From Varroa destructor (lineage: Eukaryota > Arthropoda > Arachnida > Mesostigmata > Varroidae): 64,000 nucleotides of DNA. The notes below the pieces were generated by a model. It did not search any database. It was given only the letters and a program-made list of their open reading frames with translations, and was not told the DNA's origin. The stretch is taken from positions 40,589,891-40,653,890 of the forward strand of contig NW_019211456.1 of the NCBI RefSeq assembly GCF_002443255.2, written 5' to 3'. Position numbers and translations under genes: made by a program. Of the stretch, positions 60,061 to 64,000 are shown piece by piece (positions within the stretch are counted from its first letter, which is position 1; every line of letters begins with the position of its first letter).

Positions 60061-61483
60061 TAAACTTTCTGGTCGTCCTACGTTGCTAATGGAACTACGC
60101 AAAGTTTGGGGGAAAGCTGGATGAGAATGCCAACTAGCCAGTTGTACAGACCTTATAATGGCTGGAGGTGGGGGAGATGAAGGGGAAAACGCGATGGTGT
60201 TTTCTTTTCTGTAAGATGTAGTTGTGAGGGCGGTGTACTTTTGCTTCCATGTTTACGCGTAACGCGTTTGTCTGTAGGAGCTTAAGTGCAGACGCGGTTC
60301 AATTGAAGGAATTGGTAGGTGGTGCCACAGAATGGCTACTTGGAGTGGTTCATTCAGCTGTTTATTGTATGGGGATATGGTGGTTGCTCCTTGTGTGCGT
60401 ACATGACCCAAAAGTAATTATGCCTTTCGGCATTAGATGGTGGCAAAAAATGGAAGCATCTGTTTTTTCGCATCATTTTTAGTAGAAACTACAAGCTTTA
60501 TCTGATGACTTTGTTCTAGTTTTGACAACCAGTATTTTATATTTTAAAATTACCTCTATGTTGTCCAGCAGCTCCTATAGCATCTTAACATCTCTAAGAT
60601 AATGCAAAACAGGTTGGAGTGCTTCCAACAAAACTGCTCAAACTTAATAGAATATCGTGTCAGTTTAAGGAAACTTTCCTTTATGGCACGCAGAATCTTT
60701 CCAATTATCCGAAATTTAATTATAGACGAAAAGTTATCGTGCAACTTTTCTCATATGAGTCGTTCTACGAAACCTCTAGGATCATACTCTAGTAAAGAGA
60801 GGTGACATCAATAGATTCATCAACACCAGCCGCACAATTCGTACCTTAAAACCGTACGGGAATTCAGCGATGAAGTGACTATCTTTCTACTAGAACCGAT
60901 TGGCGCAAACGCTGAAGCAGACCACTATGTTTCGTTAGTCGACAATGCCTTTTTATTTGGTTGCCCTATCGAATATATTTCTACTTACCTGTAGAAATCA
61001 GACTTTAGAAAAACTAGCTCTGCAGTAGCAAAAAGCAAATAAACAAATGCACATTTTTTTTTTACCCCTCCATGAACACTTTACCACCGAGCACAAACGA
61101 TTTCCTGCTGTACATACTACCTATCTTTCGAACTATAACGATAACTATAATCAAAATTTCTTGTTTAATTTTCTAGTCAACGTCAAGCAGGGGCACCGCC
61201 TTGTATAGGTGACAATTTGCGAATGTACCCACTATCGTGTTGCTGACTGTAGATACATCGCAAACGTTTATAGACATTAATTTCAAATGCTATTTGACTT
61301 GACTGCGGTATCAATTCATAGTTTGAACGTTCAACAAAGCAAAGTTCCTTCTAGAGACGGCAAATTTTGAAACAACTAAAACTTTTTTGCGTTACATACA
61401 TATATATATATATATATAGATCTAGTGTCTTCTAGCACTACGTCTTCTTCATACGGATTCCCATTTTACTCCTTAGACAACGG
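60061..61483. other. Non-coding stretch
   Basis: Returns to AT-rich DNA. Frames at 60249-60482 and 60602-60805 are unrecognised. A (TA)9-10 microsatellite lies at about 61400-61418. Confidence 0.5.
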
Positions 61484-61666
61484 ATGAAAAACACAAAGCT
61501 TTGTTTCAACATGTTTATTGTCGTCTTCATCATCAGTTATAGTTTTAGTTGTGATACCATATTTTCACATATTGGTTTAGACATCCGTATTGTATGTACA
61601 GCGTCAGGTCAGTGTGTGTGTGTATGTGTGTTTTTACTTATTGTTTATTATATGGATTCAATGTGA
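61484..61666 (+). CDS. Possible first exon of a small secreted protein
   Basis: From ATG at 61484 the frame reads MKNTKLCFNMFIVVFIISYS then FSCDTIFSHIGLDI: a short charged start, a hydrophobic core and a small residue/Cys, the shape of a signal peptide. A donor-like CAG|GTCAGTG at 61605-61614 could end the exon at 61607; beyond it the frame only translates a TG repeat. No downstream exon was found. Confidence 0.2.
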   Translation: MKNTKLCFNMFIVVFIISYSFSCDTIFSHIGLDIRIVCTASGQCVCVCVFLLIVYYMDSM

Positions 61667-64000
61667 CGTGAAAGTAGAAAAGTACCGAGTGCAACTGCAA
61701 ACCTGCACTGCTCTGCTCTGCTCTGCTTATATCTTATCCATTTAGTCTATTCTTTTTTTGTTTTAGTTCTCGACGTGTTTGTTCTTGACGTCATTTGCGC
61801 TGTTTTTATAGAACCGCATTGTATTTCTACGACATACTGTTTTCAGTGTGATATTTGTCGTCTTGATACAACAAACACATAAGTTCCAGTTTAAATTCAC
61901 CTACGTTCAGGCCCTATAGGCCTCCTCATTCGATTTTCAACCCTCGACACATGTATGCCTGCCCGTTCACCTGCCTTTGGCAAGTATTAGGCCGAAACTG
62001 CTCATTGCTGCTGAACGTGCACGTACGTACTCTCACAGTTATGATTACACCCTTTATTCATATATTACATTGAGATGATGCATCTAATTACAGAAGCACC
62101 GTTTGTTATTATTTACGCTCGCACGGCGGTGCGTCCCAAGTGCATTGTACGGGTGCTGTTAATGCTGTTATTTGTGCTGTGTGTCCAAGGTTTGCGCTGG
62201 GTTACTGACAACATAATACAATTTTTCCCTTTTAATCTGCTGGGAAGGATCCCATCACCGATATGAAGTTCACCTTCTTACAAATACAGGCGTGTATCAA
62301 AAAAAAACAATGTTTAATTTTACGTCGACTACGGCGTTTATGCTGCTACTTACTGATCAGGTTATTGATTGGATTCGATTTGTTCAGCGTGTAACAACAG
62401 TTCAGTGTCTCGCACGCGCTTCCATCGCTGAATCACGCGCACCTATTTCACCTTGCTAGAAACATCAGAGGCATGTTCTCTATACGCTGCTTTTCTACAA
62501 GCTACTTATGAAAGGTGTTTCTGTTTACCAGTGATTGTGTCATCGTCGATTTTCCCTTCGCAAGTGGGCCACAATTGCGACCAGGATTGTGATGTTTTAC
62601 ATGATAAAATATTACAGCTCTGTTCTCCACAAGATCACACAGTTGAGAACCGCCATACTCACGATATTTGTCCCATTGTAAAATTCTGGCAAGAAAGTGT
62701 TTCGTCATTACAATGATTGCAAATAAGCTAGTAGGTCGACTGCGCTACGATGGGGAAACGGCTCGTATTTACACGCGCGACTCATATTAAACACATGTGC
62801 CCATCGACAACATAAATGAAGTGCACTGATAAAATCACTTCACAAAGCGAGCCATAAAGAAAGCCATGCGTAATTGTCATGAGCGACGGCAGTGCTTGCA
62901 ATAGTTGAGAAGAACCGGTTGTGGTAACCTACTGCTATTATAGTAGTAGGTTTGGTAGTTGTACCATTGTAGTAAGTTGCCGCTCTCACCTCGAAATGAA
63001 AATCGCACGTGTCACACTTTTATTTTCCGGCTAGTGGTAATTTCGTAATGGTGAGTTAACAGTGACTAAGTTCTTAGCCCCAGCCGGCCTCGCGTCTTCG
63101 ACGACGAACCCAATTAACTTTGGAATTTTTGCGCACCGTTGCACGCACTTCCAGGACTGTGAATAATCCGTACAAAAAGGACAAACGTGAAAAGGGTTTT
63201 TTTTTTTTTTTTTTCGTAGATTTGCCGAATCGTATGAGAACTTAGCGCGTCGTATGGCATTATTGCTCACAGATCCAGAGGTTGATACAGTCACTAACGC
63301 ACGCACACTCACACGCGCATGCAGGCAGACAAACAGATTTTGCCTATATTGTATAGCTTTTTATATATATATATACTAGACACCTTTGTGTTTTCCCGTG
63401 CCGCTGTGGCTTGCAGGCGAAGTCCTGTCTTGTCCTGTACTCTATTCTGTGCTCGGTTTGTCTGGCGTTAAGCTCAGTTCGTTAACATTGTCATCAGTGT
63501 CCACCGCGTTAACGGGCTTCATCATAATCACCACTAACAATACTCTCATTAATCATCAGTATAATAACTGATGTATTAATCACACTATGATCAGCATCAC
63601 TAGCAAAGCTAATCAAAATATAGGGAAAAAGATAAACTGGGTTCGGCTGAATTCTAACGAGAAAAGTTGTAGGCATAACGAGTCCTACGAGAATACCAGA
63701 TTTTCGTTTGTTTCGTTTCTGTCCCTTTGTCTTGCACTAGAAATCTCATTTTCGAAGATTGGACCAACAACGGGATATCCAATCGACCGTTATTTGTTGC
63801 TCCGCCGTGAAAAGGTGCTTTGTGGGGTAGCCTCTTCCTCTTGCGAGAAATCTCTAAATTTTTGTATTATAATAATTATTATTATTATTAATGGTAGTAA
63901 TAGTTATAATTACCGCTTGTCTCGTCACGGCCTCAGTCACGACTAACTATAGTAGAAGCTGCCTTGAGGGGCTCTAGGATGTGTGTCGGAAGGTATCCGA
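61667..64000. other. Non-coding stretch to the right edge
   Basis: Mixed composition with an imperfect CTCTG repeat at about 61710-61727, a T18 run at 63197-63214 and TA/AAT repeats. The 87-codon plus frame 62453-62716 contains several Cys and His (HNCDQDCDVLHDKILQLCSP) but no recognisable family; the 119-codon plus frame 63587-63946 is inflated by an ATT repeat near 63870-63890. Confidence 0.4.

Noticed and set aside
1..64000. A new multi-gene defence, biosynthetic or CRISPR-type system
   Set aside because: No adjacent set of intact genes exists apart from the cuticle array; there are no operons, direct-repeat arrays or phage genes, as expected for animal DNA.

Overview
This is AT-rich animal nuclear DNA, not a microbial operon region. 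The only confidently recognisable host genes encode small secreted cuticle proteins. They carry an extended Rebers-Riddiford chitin-binding domain of the kind seen in ticks and mites (GTHGHxQxxDGRxVxGHY, then VEYHADExGFHAKVxTNELGTESKD and SSALTGEQAALQ). With this protein style, short GT-AG introns, many decayed mariner copies and Penelope, LINE and BEL-type relics, I infer a chelicerate, probably a parasitiform mite. The species cannot be settled by eye.

Layout. From 4.6 to 25.1 kb lies a tandem array of five cuticle loci, all on the minus strand and roughly 5-8 kb apart. Two are intact (CDS 16087-17150 and 24047-24930) and three are dead (about 4.6-5.05, 10.36-10.74 and 18.89-19.26 kb). Each intact gene has a TATA box, an initiator-like site 33-34 bases downstream, a first exon that contributes only the start codon (ATG directly followed by the GT donor), one short intron, and a second exon holding the rest of the protein. 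Two of the dead copies keep the exon-2 acceptor, signal-peptide remnants and an upstream ATGGTACGG identical to the start/donor of the 16-kb gene. The third holds a 55-bp hairpin that appears to have grown out of its own coding sequence.

The rest is mostly non-coding DNA with transposon fossils. I identified three copies of one mariner-like family (12.9-13.7 kb minus, 37.3-38.0 kb minus, 42.4-43.3 kb plus), a Penelope-like GIY-YIG fragment (12.4-12.7 kb), a gag-like fragment of BEL/Pao type (22.0-22.6 kb), a LINE reverse transcriptase tail (33.4-33.9 kb plus) and a longer LINE with endonuclease and reverse transcriptase pieces (53.8-55.4 kb minus). Microsatellites are scattered ((AG)22, (TA)20, (GCT)11, GAC-rich). 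A GC-richer island at about 58.8-60.1 kb could be a promoter or 5' exon region, but its product is not recognisable.

A few isolated open frames may be exons of genes that extend beyond the window or have long introns; they are listed at low confidence. I saw no convincing tRNA, rRNA, CRISPR or bacterial-type system, and no coherent new multi-gene system. The most interesting material is the cuticle array: its start-codon-only exons, its birth-and-death pattern and the hairpin inside one dead copy.
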